DNA of 64,000 bases from Peptoniphilus_A sp022767005 (lineage in GTDB: Bacteria; Bacillota; Clostridia; Tissierellales; Peptoniphilaceae): contig NZ_JBNPOJ010000001.1 in the NCBI RefSeq assembly GCF_050315115.1, positions 124,001 through 188,000 of the forward strand. Reading direction: 5' to 3'. Positions 41,154-49,291 of this stretch are shown in pieces. A program made the position numbers and the translations under genes. Every line of letters starts with the position of its first letter. The first letter of the stretch is position 1. The notes beneath the pieces are model-generated. The model saw nothing but the letters and a program-made list of their open reading frames with translations, did no database searches and was not told the DNA's origin.

Positions 41154-42383
41154 ATGGAATTTATAAGAGAAAATGGCATTTTAACAATTAACCTCGATTC
41201 TATTTTAACGCTTGCACTGGCAGTAATATTACTGCTTGTAGGTTACGGAGTTAAAAATAGATCTTCATTTTTAAGAAAATATTGTATCCCTGCACCAGTT
41301 GTTGGTGGATTCATGTTTATGTTTATCACATTTATAGGGTACAAAACAAATACTTTTAACTTTGGTTATGAAAATTTATTTCAATCAACATTCATGTTGG
41401 CATTCTTTACGACAGTAGGTCTTGGAGCAAATTTAAAGATATTAAAGTCTGGTGGTAAGCTGTTAATTATTTACTGGCTAATTTGTGGACTTTTATCACT
41501 TTTCCAAAATATTATTGGCATCGGTGTTTCAAAAACTATTGGACTTCAGCCAGCTTACGGAATGCTCGCATCATCTATATCAATGATTGGTGGACACGGA
41601 GCTGCATTGAGTTATGGTAATACATTTGCTAAATTGGGATATGAGCAAGCTCCAGTAGTTGGCGCTGCTGCTGCAACTTTTGGTCTTATCTTTGGAGTTG
41701 TAATAGGTGGACCTCTTGGAAGAAGATTGATTTACAAAAATGACTTAAAACCTGTTGACGACAATTTTGACTCTTCAAAACTAGACAGCCTTTTTAAAGA
41801 GGAAAAAATCGAACTAACAAACTTAGACATAATTAAAAATGTCGCAGCAATTATTATTTCAATGGCAATTGGCACATTAGTTTCCAAGTTTATCGGCAGT
41901 TTAATTAAAATGGATTTTCCTGACTATGTTGGTTCAATGTTTATAGCAGTAATACTAAGAAATGTAAATGAAAAAATACATCTATATAAATTCAGCGGAA
42001 ATTTAGTAGATGGTATTGGTGATGTAATGTTAAACCTATACCTTGCGCTTGCACTTATGACTTTAAAACTTTGGGAACTTCAAGATTTAATGGGTGGAGT
42101 TCTCGTGGTTCTAATTTGTCAAGTAATCTTCATGATAATTTACGCTTACTTCTTCGTATTTAGAGCCCTTGGAAAGAACTATGACGCGGCAGTTATGTGT
42201 GCAGGACTTTGTGGCCACGGACTTGGTGCTACCCCATCTGCCATAGTCAATATGACTGCAATTAATGAAGAATATGGCATGAGTAGAAAAGCCATGATGA
42301 TAGTTCCCATAGTAGGAGCTTTCTTAGTAGACATTATATACCAACCAATAGTTCTAACATTTATTAAAACTTTTGTACAATAA
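41154..42383 (+). CDS. gltS: Sodium/glutamate symporter GltS
   Basis: 409 residues, about ten membrane segments. Characteristic inverted-repeat motifs: SIGHG-like SMIGGHGAALSYGNTF (about 150) and GLCGHGLGATPSAIVNM (about 360). It imports glutamate with Na+, which in amino-acid fermenting anaerobes feeds energy metabolism. Start is ATG 41154 because AAGGAGGAAATT precedes it. A longer in-frame reading from 41076 includes mini-cistron sequence and no site. Terminator follows. Confidence 0.93.
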   Translation: MEFIRENGILTINLDSILTLALAVILLLVGYGVKNRSSFLRKYCIPAPVVGGFMFMFITFIGYKTNTFNFGYENLFQSTFMLAFFTTVGLGANLKILKSGGKLLIIYWLICGLLSLFQNIIGIGVSKTIGLQPAYGMLASSISMIGGHGAALSYGNTFAKLGYEQAPVVGAAAATFGLIFGVVIGGPLGRRLIYKNDLKPVDDNFDSSKLDSLFKEEKIELTNLDIIKNVAAIIISMAIGTLVSKFIGSLIKMDFPDYVGSMFIAVILRNVNEKIHLYKFSGNLVDGIGDVMLNLYLALALMTLKLWELQDLMGGVLVVLICQVIFMIIYAYFFVFRALGKNYDAAVMCAGLCGHGLGATPSAIVNMTAINEEYGMSRKAMMIVPIVGAFLVDIIYQPIVLTFIKTFVQ

Positions 42384-42387
42384 TTTA

Positions 42388-42421
42388 GTTTATAACCACC
42401 TGTCAAAGGGTGGTTTTTTAA
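42388..42421 (+). terminator. gltS terminator
   Basis: AACCACC-tgtcaaag-GGTGGTT followed by T6. Confidence 0.9.
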
Positions 42422-42574
42422 TTACTTTGAAAATTAAAATAAAAAGCTAAAAATATTTTGAATAATACATTAGCTGCAAATCGCTTCCTAATAATAAATA
42501 CATCAATAATTAATAAAATATGAAAGCATTGCTAACATATATTAAACTCAAGTTTATGATTGACTAAAATATAT

Positions 42575-42612
42575 AGAAAAAGACCAGAGCTAGTATAAAA
42601 TAACTCTGGTTT
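42575..42612 (-). terminator. Terminator of the flavodoxin-DUF3793 unit
   Basis: Minus strand ACCAGAG/CTCTGGT stem followed by CTTTTTC, about 30 bases past the DUF3793 stop. The rest of the gap from 42422 to 42574 shows nothing identifiable. Confidence 0.8.
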
Positions 42613-42640
42613 ACTTCCAACTTTATGTTCAAGTTTAATC

Positions 42641-43222
42641 TTAATATCCCTCTAAAATACTTTTCATCTCAATAGTTTTTACTTCATCAAATTTTTCAAA
42701 AGCTTTTCTGGAACTTTCTTCATCGTTGAAACACTTCCAATATCCTGTGCATTTGCATATTTTTTTGTGGCGATCCTTAAAATCAATTACATCCTTTAGA
42801 GGATATCCTAGAAATACACCAATTTCATCAGGACAAGTGCCATTAAATCGACTCTTTAATAAACTAAGATAATCTTCAAGTTTAAAACAATTTTCATAAC
42901 CCATTGTGTTTAGAAAATCTAAAATCTTTCGCGTGGATAATTTTTTTATAAGTAAATCTTTTTTAAAAAAATAAACTAAAATAAAATCCTCTCCCTCATT
43001 GAGTTCATAAAAATCTAGTCCTAAAGCTTCCTTTATGAGAAGTTTATTTTTTACCCATAAATCTTTCAATGGTCTATTTCCATTTCTTAAGTTCATCATT
43101 GTGCCTAATTTTAAATCTTTTAAAGTTGGAGCCACAGTGGATTTTATTAAAGCTAAGATATATTCAAAATCTTTAAAATTTTTTATATGATTAAAAAATT
43201 CAATGAAAATAGATTTTTCCAT
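42641..43222 (-). CDS. DUF3793 family protein
   Basis: 193 residues. The C-terminal block CPDEIGVFLGYPLKDVIDF ... CTGYWKCF, with Cys residues spaced around the GYW motif, is the hallmark of DUF3793, a clostridial family of unknown function often next to flavodoxin or iron-transport genes. Here it follows flavodoxin by 6 bases. An iron-linked role is inferred from neighbourhood only. Confidence 0.75.
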   Translation of the reverse strand: MEKSIFIEFFNHIKNFKDFEYILALIKSTVAPTLKDLKLGTMMNLRNGNRPLKDLWVKNKLLIKEALGLDFYELNEGEDFILVYFFKKDLLIKKLSTRKILDFLNTMGYENCFKLEDYLSLLKSRFNGTCPDEIGVFLGYPLKDVIDFKDRHKKICKCTGYWKCFNDEESSRKAFEKFDEVKTIEMKSILEGY

Positions 43223-43228
43223 GATATC

Positions 43229-43657
43229 TTATGACCTTGCAAGATCCTTTCCAAGAGCTTCGCACTCTTCTAATGCATCTTCATCTGGATCATCATAAGC
43301 AGCAAATCCGTCTGCAACTAATTTTGCTCCAGTATTTTCAACTTCTTCTTGCCAAAGTTTCATCCATTCGCCGTCAGCCCATTCGTAAGAGCCAAATAGC
43401 ACAACATTTTTCCCTGAAAGAAGTGGATTTACTTTATCCATAAAAGGTCTCATTTCAGTTTCTTCAAGTTCTTCTGCACCCATTGCTGGACAGCCAAAGG
43501 CAATTCTATCAACATTTTTTACATCATCTTCAGTTGCAGATCCAACTTGGATTAATTTTACTTCAGCGCCTTCGCCTTCTGCGCCTTTAACAATGGCATT
43601 TGCCATTTTTTCTGTGTTGCCAGTTCCTGACCAGTATATTACATTTACTTTACTCAT
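43229..43657 (-). CDS. Flavodoxin (short-chain)
   Basis: 142 residues. FMN phosphate loop YWSGTGNTEKMA near the N-terminus; FGCPAMGAEELEET (50s loop), FGSYEWADGEWM (90s loop, with the isoalloxazine-stacking Tyr/Trp region). Electron carrier that can replace ferredoxin under iron shortage. Start ATG at 43657 with TTGGAGGAAATAAA; an outer start at 43690 includes that site. Short clostridial form. Confidence 0.93.
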   Translation of the reverse strand: MSKVNVIYWSGTGNTEKMANAIVKGAEGEGAEVKLIQVGSATEDDVKNVDRIAFGCPAMGAEELEETEMRPFMDKVNPLLSGKNVVLFGSYEWADGEWMKLWQEEVENTGAKLVADGFAAYDDPDEDALEECEALGKDLARS

Positions 43658-43674
43658 TTTATTTCCTCCAATTT

Positions 43675-43689
43675 TGAAATTTATTATCA
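43675..43689. promoter_or_regulatory. Fur-box candidate upstream of flavodoxin
   Basis: On the minus strand TGATAAT-A-AATTTCA matches the Fur 7-1-7 consensus TGATAAT-N-ATTATCA at 12 of 14 arm positions. It lies 18 bases upstream of the flavodoxin start, downstream of a TATAAT-like -10 (TATAATATTATATAA, near 43725). Confidence 0.5.
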
Positions 43690-43862
43690 TCTAACTTTTA
43701 TTTTAATAAATTTAAAGAGGAATTTTTATATAATATTATAGGAATTTGTTAAATAAAAATCTTCCCGTAATATTTTGTAATAATTTGGACTCTTTTTAAT
43801 AAATTTAAGCTCATAGTAAATTATATTAAAAATTATTGACTCTTCATTTAATAGCTTCTAAA

Positions 43863-43891
43863 TGAAAAAACCAAGGAAACTCCTTGGTTTA
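43863..43891 (-). terminator. Terminator of the DAACS symporter gene
   Basis: Minus strand ACCAAGGA-gtt-TCCTTGGTTTTTT, an 8-bp perfect stem with T6. Confidence 0.92.
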
Positions 43892-43906
43892 ATCTTTAAA
43901 TTAATA

Positions 43907-45106
43907 TTAAATTTCCTTAGCCTTACTATTTTTTCCCTTGCCAGGGACTTTGTCAAATATTCCAGTAACCATTAGTGCAATTGCACCGTCTGATGTTACA
44001 TTACATGCTGTTCCAAAGCTATCTTGTAGTGCAAAAATTGAAAGCATAAGTGCTGTTCCTGTATCATTAAAACCAAGAACTGATGTTATAAGTCCTAGAG
44101 ATGCAACGACAGTACCGCCAGGCACTCCTGGTGCAGCTATGGCAAAAATTCCAAGCAAAACTATGAATACTATCATATTTGATGTTTCAGGAAGCTTCCC
44201 AGTTAAAATCTGTGAAACTGTCATTACAAAGAAAACTTCAGTTAATACAGAACCACACAAGTGAGTGTTAGAGCAAAGTGGAATTGCAAAGTCTCTAATC
44301 TTTGGATCTAGTGTCTTAGATTTCCTAGCACATTCAAGTGCAACAGGAAGTGTTGCTGCTGAAGACATAGTACCAACTGCTGTTAAATACGCTGGTAAAT
44401 AGTGTTTAAATACTTCTTTGGGATTTGTTTTAGAAATAGCTCCTGCAATTGAATACATTACTGTCATCCAAATAAAATGCCCTACAATTACAATAAGAAT
44501 AATTTTTAAGAAAACTGGAAGTTCAGAAATAATTGCACCTTCATATGACAATGCTGCAAAAGTTGTAGCAATGTAAAGTGGAAGAATTTTTATAACAAAA
44601 TTATTTACAATAGATAAGATTATTTTGTTTAATTCTAAAAGTAAACTTTCCCAATGTTCTGACTTTGTAACTATTACTGCAATTCCAAATAAAATTGATG
44701 TAACAAGTGCAGTCATTACAGGCATAATTGGAGCTATTGATAATTTAAAAATTGATTCTGGAATAACATTTCCTGCTCCAACATTAGATGCGATGTTAAG
44801 TTTAGGTATTATTGCCCTTCCTGCCAAAAATGACATTGTAGCTGCACCAACAGATGATATGTAGCATATAATAAGTGTTACACTTAGTATCTTACCTGCA
44901 CTTTCCTTTAAAGAAACAATAGCAGGAGTTATAAATCCCAAAATAATAAGTGGAACAATATAACTTATTAAATCTCCTAAAATTCTCTTAATTGTATCAA
45001 TTACAACAATAGCAGATTCATTAGAAATTCTTCCTACAAAAATTCCAATAATAATTCCCAGTATTAGTTTAAAAACTAAGGAATTAAAAAAACTGTTTTT
45101 TTTCAT
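43907..45106 (-). CDS. Dicarboxylate/amino acid:cation symporter (DAACS family)
   Basis: 399 residues. Signature regions: TMSSAATLPVALEC (serine-rich re-entrant loop), NTHLCGSVLTEVFFV, the APGVPGGTVVASLGLI second re-entrant loop and DSFGTACNVTSDGA with the substrate/Na+ Asp and Asn. Members import glutamate, aspartate, serine/threonine or C4-dicarboxylates with Na+ or H+. Substrate cannot be fixed; NTHLCGSV replaces the NMdGT motif of glutamate carriers, closer to some SstT-like members. Monocistronic with own terminator. Confidence 0.88.
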   Translation of the reverse strand: MKKNSFFNSLVFKLILGIIIGIFVGRISNESAIVVIDTIKRILGDLISYIVPLIILGFITPAIVSLKESAGKILSVTLIICYISSVGAATMSFLAGRAIIPKLNIASNVGAGNVIPESIFKLSIAPIMPVMTALVTSILFGIAVIVTKSEHWESLLLELNKIILSIVNNFVIKILPLYIATTFAALSYEGAIISELPVFLKIILIVIVGHFIWMTVMYSIAGAISKTNPKEVFKHYLPAYLTAVGTMSSAATLPVALECARKSKTLDPKIRDFAIPLCSNTHLCGSVLTEVFFVMTVSQILTGKLPETSNMIVFIVLLGIFAIAAPGVPGGTVVASLGLITSVLGFNDTGTALMLSIFALQDSFGTACNVTSDGAIALMVTGIFDKVPGKGKNSKAKEI

Positions 45107-45351
45107 TTCTCCTCCTTGTAAAATTATAAATTTTGAAGTATTACTTCTTCTACCATTTTACCACTGTATTAAAAAAATTGTATTAAAACTTTTAAAATTT
45201 AATTTACATATATAAATTATTTTAGATTGTTTACTAAATGTATCTAAAAGTCAAAACTTAAAAAATAATTACAAGATTATAATAAATTTGTTGATTATTG
45301 AGATAGAAAAGGATATCTTAAAAACAAAAGAAATAAATAAGGAAGTATCTT

Positions 45352-45720
45352 ATGAAGCAAGATATAATAAAATTAAATGTGTCAAATAATAACATAAGCG
45401 AATACAAAGTTTTTGAAGGAATGAAATTATATTCAGAGATGTTTAAATCTGAAGATGGAAAAAAATTAACCAATAAAAGAGTATTTGTAACGAAAAATCA
45501 AAATTATGTTTATTATGAAAGGACAGATGTGAATTGGAATTATTGGTCAGATAAAAGAAAATATTACAATAGCTTTGACATAAGTGAAATAAAAAGTGAT
45601 ATAAAATTTGAAGTGTCATCAAAATTAGAAGATTTTACTAAATACTTAGGTGACGAAATAATAAAAAAAATTAAGCTTAAAGAAAAAAATGGAGAAATAA
45701 TAGAAGTTCTTGATATTTAA
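45352..45720 (+). CDS. EXLDI-family small protein
   Basis: 122 residues ending in E-V-L-D-I, the C-terminal signature for which the EXLDI family is named; overall length fits. Middle part has KRVFVTKNQNYVYYERTDVNWNYWSDKRKYY, rich in aromatic and charged residues. No signal peptide or membrane segment. Family function unknown. AAGGAAG before the ATG. It stands alone on the plus strand between two minus-strand genes. Confidence 0.65.
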   Translation: MKQDIIKLNVSNNNISEYKVFEGMKLYSEMFKSEDGKKLTNKRVFVTKNQNYVYYERTDVNWNYWSDKRKYYNSFDISEIKSDIKFEVSSKLEDFTKYLGDEIIKKIKLKEKNGEIIEVLDI

Positions 45721-45828
45721 TCTATTTATATTTTTGGTATACAATTTGGACTAATGCTTTTTAGACTATTGCCTTCTGATAACAGAAAGTGTAGCTCTTT
45801 GACAATTAGTGTTGGTGGAGGAAATTAT

Positions 45829-45869
45829 TGATATATGGTTTAAGGTTTATTGCCTAAACCATATATTTT
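45829..45869 (+). terminator. Terminator downstream of the EXLDI gene
   Basis: ATATATGGTTTA-a-GG/CC-TAAACCATATAT stem with a small loop, followed by T5. About 110 bases after the EXLDI stop, so the transcript has a long tail. Confidence 0.8.
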
Positions 45870-46131
45870 TATGTTAAAAACATAGGGTAATTCTAAATTA
45901 GAAATTATAAAAGTAGTAGAACTCTAAATACTCTTTTATAACATAAGAAAAAAAGTTTGAAGACAAAAATCCAATTTAAAAGATTTATTCATTTTATAAA
46001 AACCTAACAAGGATATTTATGGTAGTTTGATTTTATGTCTATTTTAATTGCATACTATAAAGTAGTGCTGACGATTTCTTACCAACACTATTCTTAAAAC
46101 CATAATCAAGTTTAAAAATCTCAGACTGCAT

Positions 46132-46160
46132 AAAAAGAGAGCCCTATGGCTCTCTTTTAA
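46132..46160. terminator. Terminator of the NlpC/P60 gene, bidirectional
   Basis: AAAAGAGAGCC-ATA-GGGCTCTCTTTTT on the minus strand. The plus strand also ends in a T-run, so it may act both ways. Confidence 0.85.
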
Positions 46161-46166
46161 AAATTC

Positions 46167-47300
46167 TTATATAATACGTGTTGCGTTTACATATCTATCT
46201 TGATAATAATCTTCAGAAAGTGAAGAAGTCATAACCTTACCTTGTCCTGATGAAGCGTGAATGAATTTTCCATTCCCAACATAAATTCCAACATGACTAA
46301 CTCCATTACCTGTTGTATTAAAGAATATTAAATCTCCTTCTTGTAAATCAGATTTTGAAACTTGTTTTCCAAAAGTTGACTGTGAAGCAGAAGATCTTGG
46401 AATTGATATTCCTAGTTCATCGTTATAAATTGAATAAACTAATCCTGAACAATCATATCCTTCTTTACCTGTATCACCATATACATAAGTTGATCCAAGC
46501 TTACTTTCTGCAGAAGAAATTACTTTACCTGCTATTGAAGCATTAGGTGCAGCAACTTTTTTGAATTCTTTAATTTCTTTTAAATCTTTATTTTTAATAA
46601 CTTCTTGAATTTCTTTTTCATCAGCAGACATAAGTGATTTTTCATCTACCTTAACATCTTCAGCTTTTTCTAATTTTAACCCTGATAAAATATTCAAATT
46701 TTTTGCTTCAACATTATAATAATTTCCATTGTCTTGAATTACAAAAAATCCATTATTATAATCAACAACATTAACAACTTGATTCTTATTTAAGTTTATT
46801 TTTTTCCCATTGTCACTTCTTGCAACTGTATTGTTTTTTACTTGAACTTCAGTTACATTGTTTCTCTTATCAGAAATCTTTTTAAGTGCAGTTCTATCAA
46901 CACTTCCTACAGTTCCGTCATTACATTTTATCTTTGCTTTATTGTTGTCTATTGAAACTCCAATTGCATATTCATCTATAAATAAGTTCCTAATAATTCT
47001 ACCATTATCATCTAAAATCGGACTTGCCTTGATAACCTTGTATGTAGGAACATTTACTTCTGTAAGTAAAATTTTTTCTTGTGGAATAGTAACTTTTGCC
47101 TTACCCTTTTGAACATAATATTCATTTCCCTTGTTTTCAAGTATTTCTACTTTTTCTCCAATAGAAAATTCAATTTCACTTCCACTATATGTTTTTTGTA
47201 CATGTTCGTTAATAAATACTCCTGTATCTTTCATGCCAACTATTGAAACTGCACATAATGCAAAAAGACCAAGTGGCAATTTATTTTTTAAGGAAACCAA
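46167..47300 (-). CDS. NlpC/P60 cell-wall endopeptidase with SH3-like repeats
   Basis: About 377 residues. Short N-terminal hydrophobic segment (signal/anchor, LPLGLFALCAVSIVG). Two or three SH3b-like segments about 30-210 for wall binding. The C-terminal NlpC/P60 peptidase (about 265-377) carries Cys in GYDCSGLVYSIY, His in VSHVGIYVG and a third polar residue in FIHASS. It cleaves gamma-D-Glu-mDAP-type (or related) stem-peptide bonds during growth. Start at TTG 47300 gives a 9-base gap from AGGAG; a TTG at 47309 is immediately next to the site and less likely. Monocistronic, with promoter-like TTGTTT-17-TATACT upstream. Confidence 0.85.
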   Translation of the reverse strand: MVSLKNKLPLGLFALCAVSIVGMKDTGVFINEHVQKTYSGSEIEFSIGEKVEILENKGNEYYVQKGKAKVTIPQEKILLTEVNVPTYKVIKASPILDDNGRIIRNLFIDEYAIGVSIDNNKAKIKCNDGTVGSVDRTALKKISDKRNNVTEVQVKNNTVARSDNGKKINLNKNQVVNVVDYNNGFFVIQDNGNYYNVEAKNLNILSGLKLEKAEDVKVDEKSLMSADEKEIQEVIKNKDLKEIKEFKKVAAPNASIAGKVISSAESKLGSTYVYGDTGKEGYDCSGLVYSIYNDELGISIPRSSASQSTFGKQVSKSDLQEGDLIFFNTTGNGVSHVGIYVGNGKFIHASSGQGKVMTSSLSEDYYQDRYVNATRII

Positions 47301-47374
47301 TACTAACAACTCCTATACTCTTTATTTTATATCTTTTAAGAAATTTATTGCGTACTATTTTTTATTACTTATTA

Positions 47375-47448
47375 AGTATAGCAAAGTTATTACAAAAAAA
47401 CAACAAAAAGTTACAAAAAAGTTAAATTAATTTTAACTATTTTGTAAC
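47375..47448 (-). promoter_or_regulatory. nlpC promoter and adjacent palindrome
   Basis: Minus-strand -35 TTGTTT (47398-47403) and -10 TATACT (47375-47380), spacer 17. Just upstream (47410-47448) is an almost perfect 39-base palindrome, GTTACAAAA...TTTTGTAAC, which on the minus strand is followed by TTTTTGTTG and could be the rnpB terminator. TGTAAC and TGTAAT hexamers resemble half-sites of the WalR cell-wall regulator (TGTWAH), though spacing is not ideal. Confidence 0.5.
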
Positions 47449-47487
47449 CTTTGCCATTTCCAGTATTTTTTTGTGTTTAAAATAAAA

Positions 47488-47820
47488 TATGTAGTAAGTA
47501 AATCTATAAGCCGCGTTCTGTTTTGTCAACTATCTATCTTGGATTATAGTCGCCTATAATCTCTAGCAACCTACCTACTGGCAGATGCGAGCAACATCTG
47601 TTATTCCTATTTGGTTTTGCTCCGAATGGGGTTTACATAGCATCATTATCACTAATGATCTGGTGAGCTCTTACCTCGCCTTTCCAACCTTACCCAAAAG
47701 GGCGGTTTATTTCTGTTGCACTAGCCTTAGGGTCGCCCCCACTGGCCGTTAGCCAGCATCCTTGCTCTGTGGAGCGCGGACTTTCCTCACATATGTGCAG
47801 TTGACCAATTTACTTACTTA
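47488..47820 (-). ncRNA. rnpB: RNase P RNA (bacterial type A-like)
   Basis: About 330 nt catalytic RNA that matures tRNA 5' ends. On the minus strand the universally conserved blocks appear in order: GAGGAAAGTCCGCGCTCC (P4 5' side), CGACCCTAAGGCTAGTG, AACCGCC, GGTAAGGTTGGAAAGGCGAGGTAAGAGCTCACC (positions about 47664-47700), GGAGCAAAACC and ACAGAACGCGGCTTATAG (P4 3' side). P1 is GTAAGTAAAT pairing with ATTTACTTAC at the two ends, which sets the boundaries within a few bases. The P3 arm is very short (CACATATGTG). It lies 22 bases downstream of the nif3-like stop; own promoter or processing from the operon are both possible. Confidence 0.96.
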
Positions 47821-47841
47821 AATAGTTTAACATTAAAAACG

Positions 47842-48618
47842 TCAAATATCAAGTTCGAAGCTGCTTTCCTCTTCAATATAAAAATTTAAACCTTTGAAAT
47901 TTTCCATAAGTCTATTTTTTATTTTTTCGAGAACTATTTTTTCTGAATAAAAATGTCCCACATCAATTAAAATAATTCCATTTTCATAAGCTTTTTGTCC
48001 ATCGTGATATTTTACATCTCCAGTTATAAAGGCATCTACACCGGATTTTTTTGCATTAGAAATAAATTCCGCGCCGCTTCCTCCTAAAATTGCAACTTTT
48101 TTTATTAATTTATCTTCTCTTCCATAAAACTTGATTTTTTTAACTTGGAGTTTTTCCATTAAAAATTTATTTAATTCTAACAAAGAGTATTCCTTTTCAA
48201 GTTCTCCAACTAAGCCCATGGCTTTTTCTTCTTCATAGGCAAGAATACTTTTATTTTTTAAATTTAACTTTTCAAATAAAGTATCATTTACTCCATCCTT
48301 TGCAATATCCATAGAAGTGTGATAAGAGAATACTGAAATATTATTCTTTATTAGAGAAATTACATTGTTGCCCATATATGTTCCCTGAATTATATTTTTT
48401 TCTCCTGAAAAAAACATTGGGTGATGAGTGATTATTAACTTAGTGTCCAATTCAATTGCTTTTTTAATCAATTTGTCTGTAATGTCTAATCCAAGAATGA
48501 CAGAATCTGTAACTTCTTTAAATTCAATTTGACTTCCAGAATTATCCCAGCTAAGTTGATATTCATCTTTTGCCCAATTTTCCATATAACTTTTAATTTC
48601 ACTAACTTGATATTTCAT
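47842..48618 (-). CDS. Nif3-like dinuclear metal-centre protein (YqfO/YbgI)
   Basis: 258 residues. Conserved metal-binding residues in WDNSGSQIEF, ITHHPMFFSG and VDAFITGDVKYHD, VGHFYSE. Hexameric/toroidal protein once labelled GTP cyclohydrolase I type 2; actual activity unsettled. It lacks the central PII-like insert of longer YqfO (about 370 residues). It overlaps trmK by 17 bases, and the trmK-nif3 pair downstream of sigA is conserved in Firmicutes. Confidence 0.88.
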   Translation of the reverse strand: MKYQVSEIKSYMENWAKDEYQLSWDNSGSQIEFKEVTDSVILGLDITDKLIKKAIELDTKLIITHHPMFFSGEKNIIQGTYMGNNVISLIKNNISVFSYHTSMDIAKDGVNDTLFEKLNLKNKSILAYEEEKAMGLVGELEKEYSLLELNKFLMEKLQVKKIKFYGREDKLIKKVAILGGSGAEFISNAKKSGVDAFITGDVKYHDGQKAYENGIILIDVGHFYSEKIVLEKIKNRLMENFKGLNFYIEEESSFELDI

Positions 48619-49291
48619 CTATTTCCTCCTCTGTCATTTTTAATATGGCCTTAAGTTCAGCACTTCTCTTTGTTGACCTATCATTTTTGTTTTTAATGCT
48701 ACTTATTATATTTTGAAGTTCAATTTTTCTTTCTTTTAAAAATTCTAAATATACTTTTTCTTTTTTTTCTATTAAAATCTTTGAAAAATAATAATCCACT
48801 TCATTAAAATTTATTTTTTTACCAGTAAATTTTGCAACAAGAATTTCAAAATATCTTTCATCTTCATAAATTATTTCTTCATCAATTATTAAAAAGCCCA
48901 TATTATTTAATTCTCTGCGCAATATATTTGTTTTTTGCATAGGTTGTAAAATTAATTTTTTTGCATTTTTAGAAATATCTAGTGAATTTAAAATAATTTC
49001 TGCAATTTGAATTCCGCCAAGACCAGCAATAATTATGTCATCTCTTTTTTCATTTACAATTCCATTTGCAAGTATATTTTTAATATATTTTTCATTACCT
49101 AATTCTTTTGTGAGATCAATAGATTTTTTCAAAGAATTTCTTGAAATATCCGTAGCAATAATATCTCTTGATATATTTTTTTCACACAAAAAATTGGGCA
49201 CATATCCATGATCTGTGCCCACATCAATTACCGAAGCTCCAAAATCTACAAGTTCTGCAATTTTTTTTAGCCTATTCGACAATTTTATCAT
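48602..49291 (-). CDS. trmK: tRNA (adenine22-N1)-methyltransferase
   Basis: 229 residues. SAM-binding Rossmann fold: SVIDVGTDHGYVPNFL (motif I, written ASVIDVGTDHGY), IATDISRNSLKKS, IIAGLGGIQIAEIL and ILQPMQ. A C-terminal coiled coil (about 175-229) is typical of TrmK/YqfN. Methylates N1 of A22 in the D-loop. Start overlaps the rpoD stop by 4 bases. Confidence 0.92.
   Translation of the reverse strand: MIKLSNRLKKIAELVDFGASVIDVGTDHGYVPNFLCEKNISRDIIATDISRNSLKKSIDLTKELGNEKYIKNILANGIVNEKRDDIIIAGLGGIQIAEIILNSLDISKNAKKLILQPMQKTNILRRELNNMGFLIIDEEIIYEDERYFEILVAKFTGKKINFNEVDYYFSKILIEKKEKVYLEFLKERKIELQNIISSIKNKNDRSTKRSAELKAILKMTEEEIDEISS

Larger units (their letters stand above)
45721..46166. other. 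Intergenic region after the EXLDI gene
   Basis: 446 bases. It contains a possible 25-codon reading frame on the plus strand (45751-45831, ATGCTTTTTAGACTATTG start, ending S-V-G-G-G-N-Y), then a strong plus-strand terminator (45829-45869), about 250 bases in which I recognise nothing, and the minus-strand nlpC terminator (46132-46158). The small frame is in the same phase as the EXLDI gene and has no good ribosome site. Confidence 0.4.
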
